NCBI GenBank assembly: GCA_019113845.1
Contig: DXGQ01000008.1
Location: 1 to 57,363, forward strand
From: Candidatus Anaerobutyricum avicola
Lineage (GTDB): Bacteria; Bacillota; Clostridia; Lachnospirales; Lachnospiraceae
Direction: 5' to 3'
Length of the DNA: 57,363 bases
Part shown: positions 1 through 7,985 of the stretch, in pieces
Position numbering within the stretch: the stretch's first letter is position 1
Layout of the letters: each line of letters opens with the position of its first letter
The notes under the pieces: generated by a model
What the model saw: the letters and a program-made list of their open reading frames with translations, nothing else
What the model was told of the DNA's origin: nothing
Database searches by the model: none
Program-made: the position numbers and the translations under genes

Positions 1-116
1 ATAATGGCGAAGAATGCGTTTCCATTCTGCAAGGCGGAAGAATGAGGCGTAGTGGGCGCTACGCCGATTGATGACAACACCGCAGATGGAAATGCAGGCA
101 AGTCATTATGCGAAAT
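1..116. repeat. imperfect long inverted repeat at window edge
   Basis: Bases 1-30 pair imperfectly with 88-116: both arms begin ATAATG when read outward-in and share a TTTCCAT core. Inside lies a perfect 7-bp stem, GGCGTAG/CTACGCC, around 47-66. The element may start before the window. No protein is evident. It lies beyond the rplQ terminator, so it is outside the ribosomal transcript. Confidence 0.5.
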
Positions 117-165
117 GTGAGCAGGTCAGTACACTAGGTCCAACACACCCATTCTGCTGTAATGA

Positions 166-196
166 CAAAAAGGAGACCGCCGTAACAGTCTCCTTC
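166..196 (-). terminator. rho-independent terminator after rplQ
   Basis: On the minus strand AAGGAGAC and GTCTCCTT form a perfect 8-bp stem (170-177 with 188-195) followed by a short T tract. It sits 17 bases past the rplQ stop and probably ends the alpha-operon transcript. Confidence 0.85.
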
Positions 197-212
197 GATC
201 ATTCATTCTCAA

Positions 213-749
213 TTATACTAACTCGATGATAACTTCCAGAGCAGCGTCACCTTTACGCTGTCCAATCTTGATGATTCTGGTGTAACCACCGTTGCGGCCA
301 GCGTATTTTGGACCATACTCATCGAAAATCTTCTGTGCCAGATCGATTTTCTTTGTGTTTGCTTTTCTGCCCTTTGCCTCAGCAGGAACTTCTGTTACAG
401 GGTATAATACCTTTAACATCTGACGTCTTGCGTGAAGTCTGGAAGGAAGATCTTTTTTGATCTCTTTTTCTACGGTGTCGTATACGGTAACTTTCTTGCC
501 GTCTACAACTTCTTTCACTCTCTTGCCGTCTTTATCTTTTTTGGCAACCTTTGCCTGAACCTTAACAACTTCGTAGTTATCTTTCTCTTTTACGCCCAGT
601 GCAATCAGACCTTCTGCAATTTTACGAATCTCTTTTGCCTTTGCCTCTGTTGTACGAATCTTTCCATGATACAGTAACTGTGTTACCTGATTACGTAATA
701 ATGCTTTTCTCTGATTGGATGTTCTGCCTAATTTTCTGTATTTTGCCAT
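213..749 (-). CDS. rplQ: 50S ribosomal protein L17, expanded form
   Basis: Large-subunit protein L17, last gene of the alpha operon after rpoA. The N-terminus (residues 1-50, GRTSNQRKALLRN and the KIRTTEAKAKEIR helix) and the C-terminus (about 135-178, GPKYAGRNGGYTRI through EVIIELV) match the family. At 178 residues it is well above the usual 115-130. The excess is a Lys/Val/Asp-rich insertion at about residues 53-103, with a second short insertion, VPAEAKGRKANTKK, near 121-134. The insertion is in frame and no frameshift is visible, so the gene looks intact. Family certain; the role of the insertion is unknown. Confidence 0.96.
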   Translation of the reverse strand: MAKYRKLGRTSNQRKALLRNQVTQLLYHGKIRTTEAKAKEIRKIAEGLIALGVKEKDNYEVVKVQAKVAKKDKDGKRVKEVVDGKKVTVYDTVEKEIKKDLPSRLHARRQMLKVLYPVTEVPAEAKGRKANTKKIDLAQKIFDEYGPKYAGRNGGYTRIIKIGQRKGDAALEVIIELV

Positions 750-869
750 TGTAATGGACCTCCTGTTTATTTTTCGCCATGCTTACTTCACCTTCAGCCT
801 AGGCGGGTCTATTGTCTGCTCCTGAACCGCTTCTCCGGCACAGGAAATATATCGGCAAAAGCCGATTAT

Positions 870-1853
870 TTACTCTTCGCTTGAGTTGAGGGAAAGACCC
901 AGCTCTTTTAATTTAGCCAGCACCTCTTCCAAAGACTTCCGTCCAAGGTTACGAACCTTCATCATGTCTTCCGGAGTCTTGTTGGTCAACTCTTCTACTG
1001 TATTAATACCTGCTCTCTTCAGACAGTTGTAAGAACGAACGGATAATTCCAGCTCGTCAATGTTCATCTCCAGAACTTTGTCAACCGGATCCTGAGCGGT
1101 CTCAACCATAACCTCGGCAACCTTTGCATTTTCAGATAAATCGATGAAAAGATTCAGGTGCTCGCTCAGTACCTTTGCAGCCAGACTCACTGCTTCATCC
1201 GGAGCCAGTGTTCCGTTGGTGAAAACATCCAGAGTCAGCTTGTCAAAGTCTGTAATCTGTCCGACACGAGTATTCTCTACTGTCAAGTTTACTCTCTCGA
1301 CCGGTGTATAGATAGAATCCACTGCAATTACATCAATGGACTGGTCTTCTGTTTTGTTTTTGTCTGCTCCAACATAACCGCGGCCTTTTGTGATTGTCAG
1401 CTCCGCTTCAAAATGACTGTCTGCACCGCCGCTTAACGTTGCGATGACCAAATCCGGATTGATAATCTCGATGTCACTGTCAACCTGAATGTCAGCAGCT
1501 GTGACAACACCTTCACCGCTGAATTCAATAAAAGCGCGCTTCGGCTCATTGGAAGAGCTGTTGTTTTTGATGGCCAGCTCTTTGATATTCATAATGATTT
1601 CAGTGACATCCTCTTTTACACCCGGAATGGAACTGAACTCATGCAGGACGCCTTTGATCTTCACTGCACTGACAGCTGCCCCCGGTAATGAGGATAACAT
1701 GATTCTTCTTAAGGAGTTACCTAAAGTTGTGCCGTAACCTCTCTCCAGCGGTTCCACCACAAAACGACCATATTTATTGTCTTCTGAAATTTCTGCTATT
1801 TCAATTCTTGGTTTTTCGAAATCAAACACGAATGGGACCCTCCTTTTGGACAA
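870..1853 (-). CDS. rpoA: DNA-directed RNA polymerase subunit alpha
   Basis: Alpha subunit that nucleates RNA polymerase assembly and contacts upstream DNA. The N-terminal domain (about 1-230) carries the assembly segment [18 protein letters not shown]. The C-terminal domain (about 255-327) has the helix-hairpin-helix elements [17 protein letters not shown] and [11 protein letters not shown] used for UP-element and activator contact. The length of 327 residues is normal. It lies between rpsD and rplQ, the usual alpha-operon order, with a 120-base spacer before rplQ. Confidence 0.98.
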   Translation of the reverse strand: MSKRRVPFVFDFEKPRIEIAEISEDNKYGRFVVEPLERGYGTTLGNSLRRIMLSSLPGAAVSAVKIKGVLHEFSSIPGVKEDVTEIIMNIKELAIKNNSSSNEPKRAFIEFSGEGVVTAADIQVDSDIEIINPDLVIATLSGGADSHFEAELTITKGRGYVGADKNKTEDQSIDVIAVDSIYTPVERVNLTVENTRVGQITDFDKLTLDVFTNGTLAPDEAVSLAAKVLSEHLNLFIDLSENAKVAEVMVETAQDPVDKVLEMNIDELELSVRSYNCLKRAGINTVEELTNKTPEDMMKVRNLGRKSLEEVLAKLKELGLSLNSSEE

Positions 1854-1914
1854 ACTTCAATACATACCACAATTGAATGCCTGAAAACAGGCATCCAATT
1901 GGAAGAATCATTAA

Positions 1915-2508
1915 TTATTTGGAATATAACTCGACGATCAATGTCTCATTGACAGGTACATCAATCATGTCTCTGGAAGGAAGTTCTTTTACGCTTCCTT
2001 TGAAGTTCTCCAGGTCAGCGTCTAACCAAGCCGGTACTAAGATACCATCTGTTGCTTCAGCGATGTCTTTGTATCTCTGCATTGTCTTTTTGTTTTCTTT
2101 TACTTCGATAACATCGCCAACACTTACTCTGTAGGACGGAATGTTTACACATTTGCCGTTTACAAGGATGTGTTTGTGGCCGACAACCTGTCTTGCTTCT
2201 CTTCTTGTTCTCGCAAATCCCATACGGAATACGATGTTGTCAAGTCTTGTCTCAAGGAGAACCATCAGGTTAGTACCTGCAAGACCCTGCATTCTCTCAG
2301 CCTTTGCATAGTAGTTTCTGAAAGGTTTCTCTAATACACCGTAAATGAATTTTGCTTTCTGTTTCTCACGCAGCTGAAGACCGTACTCGCTGATCTTTCT
2401 GCTGGAACGAACTAACTTTCTGTTGGATTTTTTATTCACGCCCAGATATACAGGATCCATATCTAAAGACCTGCATCTCTTCAGGACTGGAGTTCTATCA
2501 ATTGCCAT
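1915..2508 (-). CDS. rpsD: 30S ribosomal protein S4
   Basis: 16S rRNA-binding assembly protein and, in many bacteria, translational repressor of the alpha operon. The S4 RNA-binding domain is seen at about residues 93-150 (LLETRLDNIVFRMGFARTR, then GHKHILVNGKCVNIPSY). The length of 197 residues is normal. The gene sits between rpsK and rpoA, as in E. coli and many Clostridia but unlike Bacillus, where rpsD is separate. The N-terminus lacks the four-Cys zinc cluster of some S4 paralogs. Confidence 0.97.
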   Translation of the reverse strand: MAIDRTPVLKRCRSLDMDPVYLGVNKKSNRKLVRSSRKISEYGLQLREKQKAKFIYGVLEKPFRNYYAKAERMQGLAGTNLMVLLETRLDNIVFRMGFARTRREARQVVGHKHILVNGKCVNIPSYRVSVGDVIEVKENKKTMQRYKDIAEATDGILVPAWLDADLENFKGSVKELPSRDMIDVPVNETLIVELYSK

Positions 2509-2529
2509 TCTAACTTACCTCCTATCAGA

Positions 2530-2925
2530 CTAGACTCTTCTTCTCTTTGGTGGACGGCATCCGTTGTGTGGTACCGGAGTAACGTCTCTGATGCTTGTTA
2601 CTTCAAGACCGCATGCCTGAAGGGCACGGATTGCTGCCTCTCTGCCTGAACCTGGTCCTTTTACCATAACTTCTACAGTCTTTAAGCCGTGGATAACTGC
2701 TGCTTTTGTAGCTGCTTCCGCTGCCATCTGCGCTGCGTATGGTGTGGACTTTTTGGAGCCTCTGAAGCCCATCTCTCCTGCGCTTGCCCAGGAAATCGCA
2801 TTACCTTCAGAGTCAGTTAATGTTACAATTGTATTATTAAAGGATGACTGAATATGTGCCTGTCCATGCTGGATATTCTTTTTGACACGTTTTTTCGTCA
2901 CCTTTTTTGCGACTTTCTTTGCCAT
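2530..2925 (-). CDS. rpsK: 30S ribosomal protein S11
   Basis: Platform protein of the small subunit. The family core [16 protein letters not shown] (about residues 27-42) and the basic C-terminal tail [11 protein letters not shown] are present. The N-terminus has a Lys/Val-rich extension, [15 protein letters not shown]. The length of 131 residues is normal. It is separated from rpsM upstream by 106 bases and from rpsD by 21 bases. Confidence 0.97.
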   Translation of the reverse strand: MAKKVAKKVTKKRVKKNIQHGQAHIQSSFNNTIVTLTDSEGNAISWASAGEMGFRGSKKSTPYAAQMAAEAATKAAVIHGLKTVEVMVKGPGSGREAAIRALQACGLEVTSIRDVTPVPHNGCRPPKRRRV

Positions 2926-3031
2926 TGACGAAACCCTCCTGTAGGTTATTAAATCTATAAAATATACTTAATCTCTTCTTTTATATATTCCTCATGCAGA
3001 CATAAGGATAGTGTGAAACATAATTTCACAC

Positions 3032-3400
3032 TTATTTCTTCTTATTAGCAACTGTTTTTCTAGGACCTTTACGTGTTCTGGCATTTGTTTTTGTCTTCTG
3101 TCCACGAACCGGAAGTCCTTTTCTGTGACGGATACCTCTGTAGCATCCAATCTCCTGCAGACGTTTGATGTTCATCGCGATCTCACGACGAAGATCACCT
3201 TCTACTGTGTACTCTGTGTTGATGATCTCGCTGATGCGGCGAACTTCATCGTCTGTTAAATCACGTACACGTGTATCCGGATTTACATTTGCTGCTGCAA
3301 GAATCTTGTCAGCGCTTGTTCTTCCAATTCCATAAATATAAGTAAGACCAATTTCTACACGTTTCTCTCTAGGTAAATCGACACCCGAAATACGAGCCAT
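3032..3400 (-). CDS. rpsM: 30S ribosomal protein S13
   Basis: Head protein of the 30S subunit that contacts 16S rRNA and, in the assembled ribosome, the P-site tRNA. It starts [14 protein letters not shown] and has the H2TH region [14 protein letters not shown] and the basic tail [14 protein letters not shown] to KTVANKKK. The 122-residue length is normal. A 285-base spacer with a terminator-like hairpin separates it from rpmJ upstream, longer than most spacers in this cluster. Confidence 0.97.
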   Translation of the reverse strand: MARISGVDLPREKRVEIGLTYIYGIGRTSADKILAAANVNPDTRVRDLTDDEVRRISEIINTEYTVEGDLRREIAMNIKRLQEIGCYRGIRHRKGLPVRGQKTKTNARTRKGPRKTVANKKK

Positions 3401-3514
3401 GTGTGCACCTCCACTAAAAATCTTATTCGAATCAATCCATCGTTACCGCAGTACGGTGAAATGACTAACGTGTCTCTCATCGAATGCTCTTTTCAAAATT
3501 CAAAATAATTCTCT

Positions 3515-3545
3515 TAAAATAAAATCGGTAAACTTCCGTTTACCG
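3515..3545 (-). terminator. terminator-like hairpin between rpmJ and rpsM
   Basis: On the minus strand CGGTAAAC-GGAA-GTTTACCG forms a perfect 8-bp stem (3526-3545) followed by ATTTTATTTT. It lies 126 bases before the rpsM start and could be a partial terminator or attenuator inside the alpha operon, letting rpmJ be expressed apart from the genes after it. The rest of the 3401-3685 spacer shows no gene. Confidence 0.6.
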
Positions 3546-3685
3546 CAGCCGCTTATTTAAAAATATAATTGCCATGACGGTAGCAATGTCGTACAATACC
3601 CATCCCGGGTACCGTAACCAATGACACAACAAAAATCAAGTATCTTCCTTAATCCCTGACCGCCTGGGCGGTGCCGAACTAATTC

Positions 3686-3799
3686 TTATCCCTGTCTCTG
3701 TTTATGTTTTGGATTTTCGCAAATGATTCTGATTGCGCCTTTCCGTTTGATGACTTTACATTTCTCACAGATCGGCTTAACTGATGCTCTAACCTTCAC
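3686..3799 (-). CDS. rpmJ: 50S ribosomal protein L36, GTG start
   Basis: 37-residue L36, read directly from the sequence. It reads [19 protein letters not shown] through [10 protein letters not shown], with the zinc-ribbon ligands CxxC, a third Cys and a His. The start codon is GTG at 3797-3799, preceded by AAAGGAG at an ordinary distance; no ATG is available. It lies between infA and rpsM as expected. It is the first gene after an internal promoter at 3833-3861. Confidence 0.95.
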   Translation of the reverse strand: MKVRASVKPICEKCKVIKRKGAIRIICENPKHKQRQG

Positions 3800-3832
3800 G
3801 ATAAACTCTCCTTTCCAAAACGTTCAGCGAAT

Positions 3833-3861
3833 ATTATACCATTCATCTATACAAAAAGCAA
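3833..3861 (-). promoter_or_regulatory. internal sigma-A type promoter before rpmJ
   Basis: On the minus strand a TTGCTT -35 box (3856-3861) and a perfect TATAAT -10 box (3833-3838) are spaced 17 bp apart. It is about 35 bases before the rpmJ start and just after a terminator-like hairpin, so rpmJ-rpsM-rpsK-rpsD-rpoA-rplQ can be its own transcription unit. Confidence 0.75.
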
Positions 3862-3869
3862 GCACGAAA

Positions 3870-3898
3870 ATGCCAAAAGTCGGCATAAATGTGCCGTC
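3870..3898 (-). terminator. terminator-like hairpin after infA
   Basis: Minus strand: GACGGCA and TGCCGAC (one mismatch) enclose a 6-base loop, then TTTT. It lies between infA and the rpmJ promoter. A second GC-rich hairpin without a T tract (CTTCCGGG...CCCGGAAG) lies nearer infA, about 3940-3972. Confidence 0.5.
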
Positions 3899-4002
3899 TT
3901 TCAAGGGTAAATCGTACAAAACCTTTCTGCCTGTTTTCTTCCGGGAGGCACGGATCCGTCTCCCCGGAAGACCTCTGTCATAGAAAGCTGTTCTTTCTAT
4001 TA

Positions 4003-4221
4003 TTATTTATCTCTCCAGATAATTCTGCCTTTTGTCAAATCGTATGGGGAAAGTTCGATGGTCACTTTGTCTCCCGGTAAGATCTTGATAAAGTTCATAC
4101 GTAACTTGCCGCTGATATGGCCGAGTACCTGATGACCGTTCTCAAGCTCCACCTTGAACATGGCGTTCGGAAGCTTCTCCACTACCTTTCCTTCTACTTC
4201 AATTACATCTGACTTTGACAT
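4003..4221 (-). CDS. infA: translation initiation factor IF-1
   Basis: Single S1-like OB-fold protein that occupies the 30S A site during initiation. [20 protein letters not shown] and the end GRIIWRDK are typical; the length of 72 residues is exact for the family. It is followed by a 203-base spacer holding hairpins and the promoter of rpmJ. Confidence 0.98.
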   Translation of the reverse strand: MSKSDVIEVEGKVVEKLPNAMFKVELENGHQVLGHISGKLRMNFIKILPGDKVTIELSPYDLTKGRIIWRDK

Positions 4222-4244
4222 ACTTTACAATCCTCCTGCTTTTT

Positions 4245-4514
4245 TTACCTGCGCCCTCCCGCTGCCTGCACCGCTTTTTTGATCTGCACATCCGCATCCG
4301 GCGACTGAACCAGAGCCGGGAAAGCCTCTGCTGTTTCCTCAGAGCGCATCATCTGAATATGTTTCTTTTTTTTCTTTTTTGGATTCGCCAGGCATCTGTG
4401 CATGCCGTCGCACAATCCAACCATCTCGCCTTCCTCACTGACGATCATATAGAGCCTGCCCTTATCATGTCCGCACAAAGAGGTGGCAAAATAACCTGCT
4501 TTATATTCTATCAT
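4245..4514 (-). CDS. KOW-domain RNA-binding protein (L14e-like)
   Basis: Small protein found in this position, between map and infA, in many Clostridia; it is usually annotated as a KOW-domain or L14e-like RNA-binding protein. Residues 5-45 contain the KOW-like strand-turn pattern (AGYFATSLCGHDKGRLYMIV), followed by a run of six lysines (NPKKKKKKHIQ). The C-terminal 35 residues are low-similarity and probably helical. A good ribosome binding site (CGGAGAAA) precedes the ATG. RNA binding is inferred from the fold; the biological target is not known. Confidence 0.8.
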   Translation of the reverse strand: MIEYKAGYFATSLCGHDKGRLYMIVSEEGEMVGLCDGMHRCLANPKKKKKKHIQMMRSEETAEAFPALVQSPDADVQIKKAVQAAGGRR

Positions 4515-4587
4515 ATATTTTCTCCGTTACAAGCAAAAAATTCTAAAAACAATATTTATTTTCTCCGCCTTCTTTTATGAAAACTGC

Positions 4588-5364
4588 CTATTTCACCTCT
4601 GCGAATTCTTCTGGCAGCATGGTGAGGATCTCACAGCCGTCCTCCGTGATGGCGATGGTATTTTCATAGTGGGCGGACAGTCTTCCGTCTCTCGTGACAA
4701 CCGTCCAGTCGTCATCCATCCACCATACGTCATAGGTTCCCGCATTGATCATCGGCTCGACGGCGAGCGTCATGCCCTTCTGCAGTTTCGCGCCTCTGCG
4801 CAGCCGCACAAAGTTCGGGATCTCCGGCTCCTCGTGAAGAGAAGTTCCGATGCCATGTCCGACCAGATCCCGGACAACAGAAAAATGATTGTTTTCAGCG
4901 TAAGTCTGGATTCCCCGCGCGATATCAACTAAATGTTTGCCCGGTTTTGCATTTTTTATTCCCTCAAAAAAGGACTGTCTCGTCACATCAATGAGTTTTT
5001 GCGCCTCATCGCTGATCTCTCCGATACCGTGGGTTCTGGCCGCATCGGAGTGATAGCCTTTATAGATCAGTCCGGCGTCCAGGCTGACGATATCGCCGTT
5101 TTTGATATAACGTTTATCCGACGGGATCCCGTGCACAACCTCATTATTGACGGATACACAGATGGACGCCGGGTACCCCTCATAATTTAAGAAGTTCGGG
5201 ATGCATCCGTAGCTTCGGATCATCTCCTCTCCCAGACGGTCGATGTCCTTCGTGGTCATTCCCTCTTTCAGTTCTTTTCCCAGTTCATAGTGGACTTTTG
5301 CCAGCAATTGCCCCGCCGTCCGCATCAGCTCGATCTCGTGTTCACTCTTAATTGTAATCGACAT
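4588..5364 (-). CDS. map: methionine aminopeptidase, type I
   Basis: Removes N-terminal Met from new proteins. The dinuclear-metal ligands can be seen in order: the Asp pair in SLDAGLIYKGYHSDAART, His in GHGIGTSLHEEP, Glu in EEPEIPNF, and the last Glu in HYENTIAI. The pita-bread fold is complete at 258 residues, with no N-terminal zinc finger or SH3-binding extension. It has its own candidate promoter upstream and a terminator between it and adk, so it need not depend on the adk transcript. Confidence 0.96.
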   Translation of the reverse strand: MSITIKSEHEIELMRTAGQLLAKVHYELGKELKEGMTTKDIDRLGEEMIRSYGCIPNFLNYEGYPASICVSVNNEVVHGIPSDKRYIKNGDIVSLDAGLIYKGYHSDAARTHGIGEISDEAQKLIDVTRQSFFEGIKNAKPGKHLVDIARGIQTYAENNHFSVVRDLVGHGIGTSLHEEPEIPNFVRLRRGAKLQKGMTLAVEPMINAGTYDVWWMDDDWTVVTRDGRLSAHYENTIAITEDGCEILTMLPEEFAEVK

Positions 5365-5406
5365 AGCTTCTCCCTCTTATATAATGTGATATTATCGTGC
5401 CAATGT

Positions 5407-5435
5407 AGTGTATCACTTATTTCGCAGAATGTAAA
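5407..5435 (-). promoter_or_regulatory. candidate promoter for map
   Basis: Minus strand: TTTACA (5430-5435) and TACACT (5407-5412) with 17 bp between. A second overlapping possibility is TTGGCA with TATAAG nearer the gene. It follows the adk terminator. Confidence 0.55.
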
Positions 5436-5452
5436 TAAAACAATAAGACAGC

Positions 5453-5484
5453 AGGAAAAGCAGGACCACAAAATGTGATCCTGC
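5453..5484 (-). terminator. rho-independent terminator after adk
   Basis: Minus strand: GCAGGATCAC and GTGGTCCTGC form a 10-bp stem with one wobble pair, followed by TTTT. It separates the oxidoreductase-adk unit from map. Confidence 0.75.
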
Positions 5485-5585
5485 TCCTTCATCTCTTTTC
5501 CCGATGCCGGCATACCTTTCAAAATATATTTCCTGAAATGTATCCGCACCGTTTCCTCTGCCCTGTCACCACACAGAGCATATGA

Positions 5586-6227
5586 TCATCCAAGCACTGC
5601 TGTGATCTCATCAAAGACAACCTTGATGTCTTTTGTGCCGTCTACAGTAAGAAGGGCTCCCTTCTTATTATAGTGCTCAATGAGAGGCTGGGTCTGTTCA
5701 TGGTATACTTCCAGTCTCTTCTTTACGGTCTCCGGTTTGTCATCCTCACGGAGAACCAGTTTCTCGCCGCAGACATCGCAGATGCCTTCTTTTTTGCTCG
5801 GGAGATTTACGATATGGTAAGTAGCGCCGCAGTTTAAGCAGGCTCTTCTTCCGGACATTCTCTCGATGATATTTGCGTCCGGCACGTCCACATTGATGGC
5901 GTAGTCAATCTTTTCATTCTGATTGTTCAGCGCATAATCCAGAGCCTCTGCCTGTGGGATATTCCGTGGAAAACCATCCAGGATAAATCCGTTCATGCAG
6001 TCTTTTTCTTTGATCCTGTCAAGAACCAGGTCAACCGTCAGTTCGTCCGGAACCAGCTCGCCGGCGTCCATGTAGCTTTTCGCTTTTTTGCCGAGCTCTG
6101 TATTGTTTTTGATATTCGCTCTGAAAATATCACCGGTGGAAATGTGCGGAATCCCGTATTTTTCTGCGAGCATTTTCGCCTGTGTTCCTTTTCCGGCTCC
6201 AGGTGCGCCTAACATGATAATCTTCAT
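5586..6227 (-). CDS. adk: adenylate kinase, zinc-binding LID type
   Basis: Interconverts ATP + AMP and 2 ADP. The P-loop GAPGAGKGT is at residues 7-15, the AMP-binding segment follows (STGDIFRANI; GFPRNIPQAEAL), and the LID carries a four-Cys zinc site (CLNC ... CDVC), as in most Gram-positive enzymes. The 213-residue length is normal. In this genome it lies 42 bases after the DUF1667-like gene instead of directly after secY, so it is probably transcribed with the oxidoreductase module and ended by the hairpin at 5453-5484. Confidence 0.97.
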   Translation of the reverse strand: MKIIMLGAPGAGKGTQAKMLAEKYGIPHISTGDIFRANIKNNTELGKKAKSYMDAGELVPDELTVDLVLDRIKEKDCMNGFILDGFPRNIPQAEALDYALNNQNEKIDYAINVDVPDANIIERMSGRRACLNCGATYHIVNLPSKKEGICDVCGEKLVLREDDKPETVKKRLEVYHEQTQPLIEHYNKKGALLTVDGTKDIKVVFDEITAVLG

Positions 6228-6269
6228 CTCAATAACCTCCAGCCTTTGTTATTGCTTTGCAGCGTCTTT

Positions 6270-6635
6270 TTATACTGCCTGAATATTTTTGGTGGCAACC
6301 ACATCCACGCCGGTGCCTGCTACATTCGGAACGATCACATCGCCGATCTTGATCGGAGCTTTTACGATAACCGGTTTGATCTCCTCAAGGATATCGAAGA
6401 TCTTTGCCTTCGGGATCACGTCCTTTGTCTTTACGGATACTGCTGCCAGGTTGCCTCCCTCTACTCTGACGATCGTCGTCACAGTACGGGTCGGATTGGT
6501 CACTTCTTCTCTTGCGTATTTCTCACCGCGGGCACAGGTGTAACCTGCCACGTCTTTGACTTCGCCATTTTCCATTGTTACTGTAATCTGACATCCCAGA
6601 GGACATCCTATACATGTCAATTGTCTTTTTTCCAT
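6270..6635 (-). CDS. DUF1667-like protein with CxxCPxGC motif
   Basis: 121-residue protein with an N-terminal cysteine motif, CIGCPLGC (residues 8-15), and a later isolated Cys in GYTCARGEKYA. It matches the family of proteins with conserved CXXC pairs (DUF1667, COG3862) that accompany FAD-dependent glycerol-3-phosphate-type oxidoreductases in anaerobes. It starts 6 bases after the stop of the GlpB-like gene, so the three genes are one unit. An iron-sulfur or electron-transfer role is inferred from the cysteines and context; no enzyme activity can be read from the sequence. Confidence 0.85.
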   Translation of the reverse strand: MEKRQLTCIGCPLGCQITVTMENGEVKDVAGYTCARGEKYAREEVTNPTRTVTTIVRVEGGNLAAVSVKTKDVIPKAKIFDILEEIKPVIVKAPIKIGDVIVPNVAGTGVDVVATKNIQAV

Positions 6636-6641
6636 GATATC

Positions 6642-7931
6642 CTACTCCTCCTCAATCTTTACAGTGATGGTCTTTAATCCGTCATAATCCTCAAGCGCTT
6701 TTTTCTTCAGGATGATCTGTTCCATCTCGCCAGGCGCCATAACCTGTTTCTTTCTGTGCTGTACTCTCTCATCATTGAAGTACACGCTGATATAACTGTC
6801 TTTAAATACGCTGCCCACACGGAAACGTACCGTCAAAAGGTCAGCCATGTTATCCAGATGGATGGAAGTAGGAACAGTGTAACGTGCGCCATCCGTAGCC
6901 TTGACGTCAATGACGTTGTCTGACTTCTTCACATCTTTTCCATAACGGTCTTTTACGTACAGCGCCGCATTCTTGCCGGCAAGGGCTGCTTCCTCGGAAA
7001 CGTAGTCAACCAGGTCGTGTACGTGCAGTACGTTACCACAGGCAAAGATACCTTCCACATTCGTCTCCAGGCTCTCATCTACGATCGGGCCGTTGGTGAT
7101 CGGACTCATCTCAACTTCTGCTTTCTTGGACAGCTCGTTCTCCGGGATCAGTCCAACGGAAAGAAGAAGGGTATCACAGTCATAATGCATCTCTGTGCCA
7201 GGAATCGGTTTTCTGTCCGGACCAACCTCTGCGATTGTCACACCGGTAAGCCTGTCTCTTCCCTCGATATCGATCACGGTATGGCTTAAGTACAGCGGGA
7301 TGTCATAGTCGTCCAGACACTGTACGATATTTCTCTTCAAACCGCCGGAGTATGGCATAACCTCTGCCACACACTGTACCTTTGCGCCCTCAAATGTCAT
7401 ACGTCTCGCCATGATCAGACCGATATCGCCGGAACCCAGGATGACAACCTTTTTACCTGGCATAAATCCTTCGATGTTTACCAGTCTCTGTGCGGTACCT
7501 GCGGAGTAGATACCTGCCGGACGATAACCAGGAATGTTCAGGGCTCCACGCGGTCTCTCCCGGCATCCCATAGCCAGGACAACGGCTTTTGCCTGATACA
7601 TAACCATACCTTCCTCGCGGTTCATCACGGTGACAACCTTATCGTGGGAGATATCGCATACCATGGTATGTAACTTATATTCGATATTTAACTCAGCTGC
7701 CTGCTGAATGAAACGGTCTGCATACTCCGGTCCGGTCAGCTCCTCCTTAAATGTATGAAGACCGAAACCGTTATGGATACACTGATTTAAGATACCGCCG
7801 AGCTGGTTATCTCTCTCAATGATCAGGATACTGTCGATTCCTTCTTTTTTTGCAGAGATTGCAGCGGCAAGACCTGCCGGACCTCCGCCGACAATGATGA
7901 CATCATATGATTTCATAGCATTATTCCTCAC
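6642..7931 (-). CDS. FAD-dependent pyridine nucleotide oxidoreductase (GlpB-like partner)
   Basis: 429-residue flavoprotein. It has the FAD-binding Rossmann motif IIVGGGPAGLAAA near residue 12, a GCRERPRG region, a second dinucleotide fold (ILGSGDIGLIMARR) around residue 165, and the closing FAD motif EGIFACGNVLHVHD near 293. The architecture is that of NAD(P)H-using two-dinucleotide-domain flavoproteins. Its place between a GlpA-like enzyme and a DUF1667-like protein suggests it passes electrons from glycerol-3-phosphate oxidation to a carrier. The physiological acceptor cannot be told from the sequence. Confidence 0.88.
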   Translation of the reverse strand: MRNNAMKSYDVIIVGGGPAGLAAAISAKKEGIDSILIIERDNQLGGILNQCIHNGFGLHTFKEELTGPEYADRFIQQAAELNIEYKLHTMVCDISHDKVVTVMNREEGMVMYQAKAVVLAMGCRERPRGALNIPGYRPAGIYSAGTAQRLVNIEGFMPGKKVVILGSGDIGLIMARRMTFEGAKVQCVAEVMPYSGGLKRNIVQCLDDYDIPLYLSHTVIDIEGRDRLTGVTIAEVGPDRKPIPGTEMHYDCDTLLLSVGLIPENELSKKAEVEMSPITNGPIVDESLETNVEGIFACGNVLHVHDLVDYVSEEAALAGKNAALYVKDRYGKDVKKSDNVIDVKATDGARYTVPTSIHLDNMADLLTVRFRVGSVFKDSYISVYFNDERVQHRKKQVMAPGEMEQIILKKKALEDYDGLKTITVKIEEE

Positions 7932-7985
7932 TTTCTTTCAAATCTTAGTGCAAGTCTGTCATGATTTCCGTTCTACAGCCTGTCA

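Noticed and set aside
4215-4580. Plus-strand frame over the KOW protein and infA end
   Set aside because: Shadow of two genes in a conserved order on the opposite strand.
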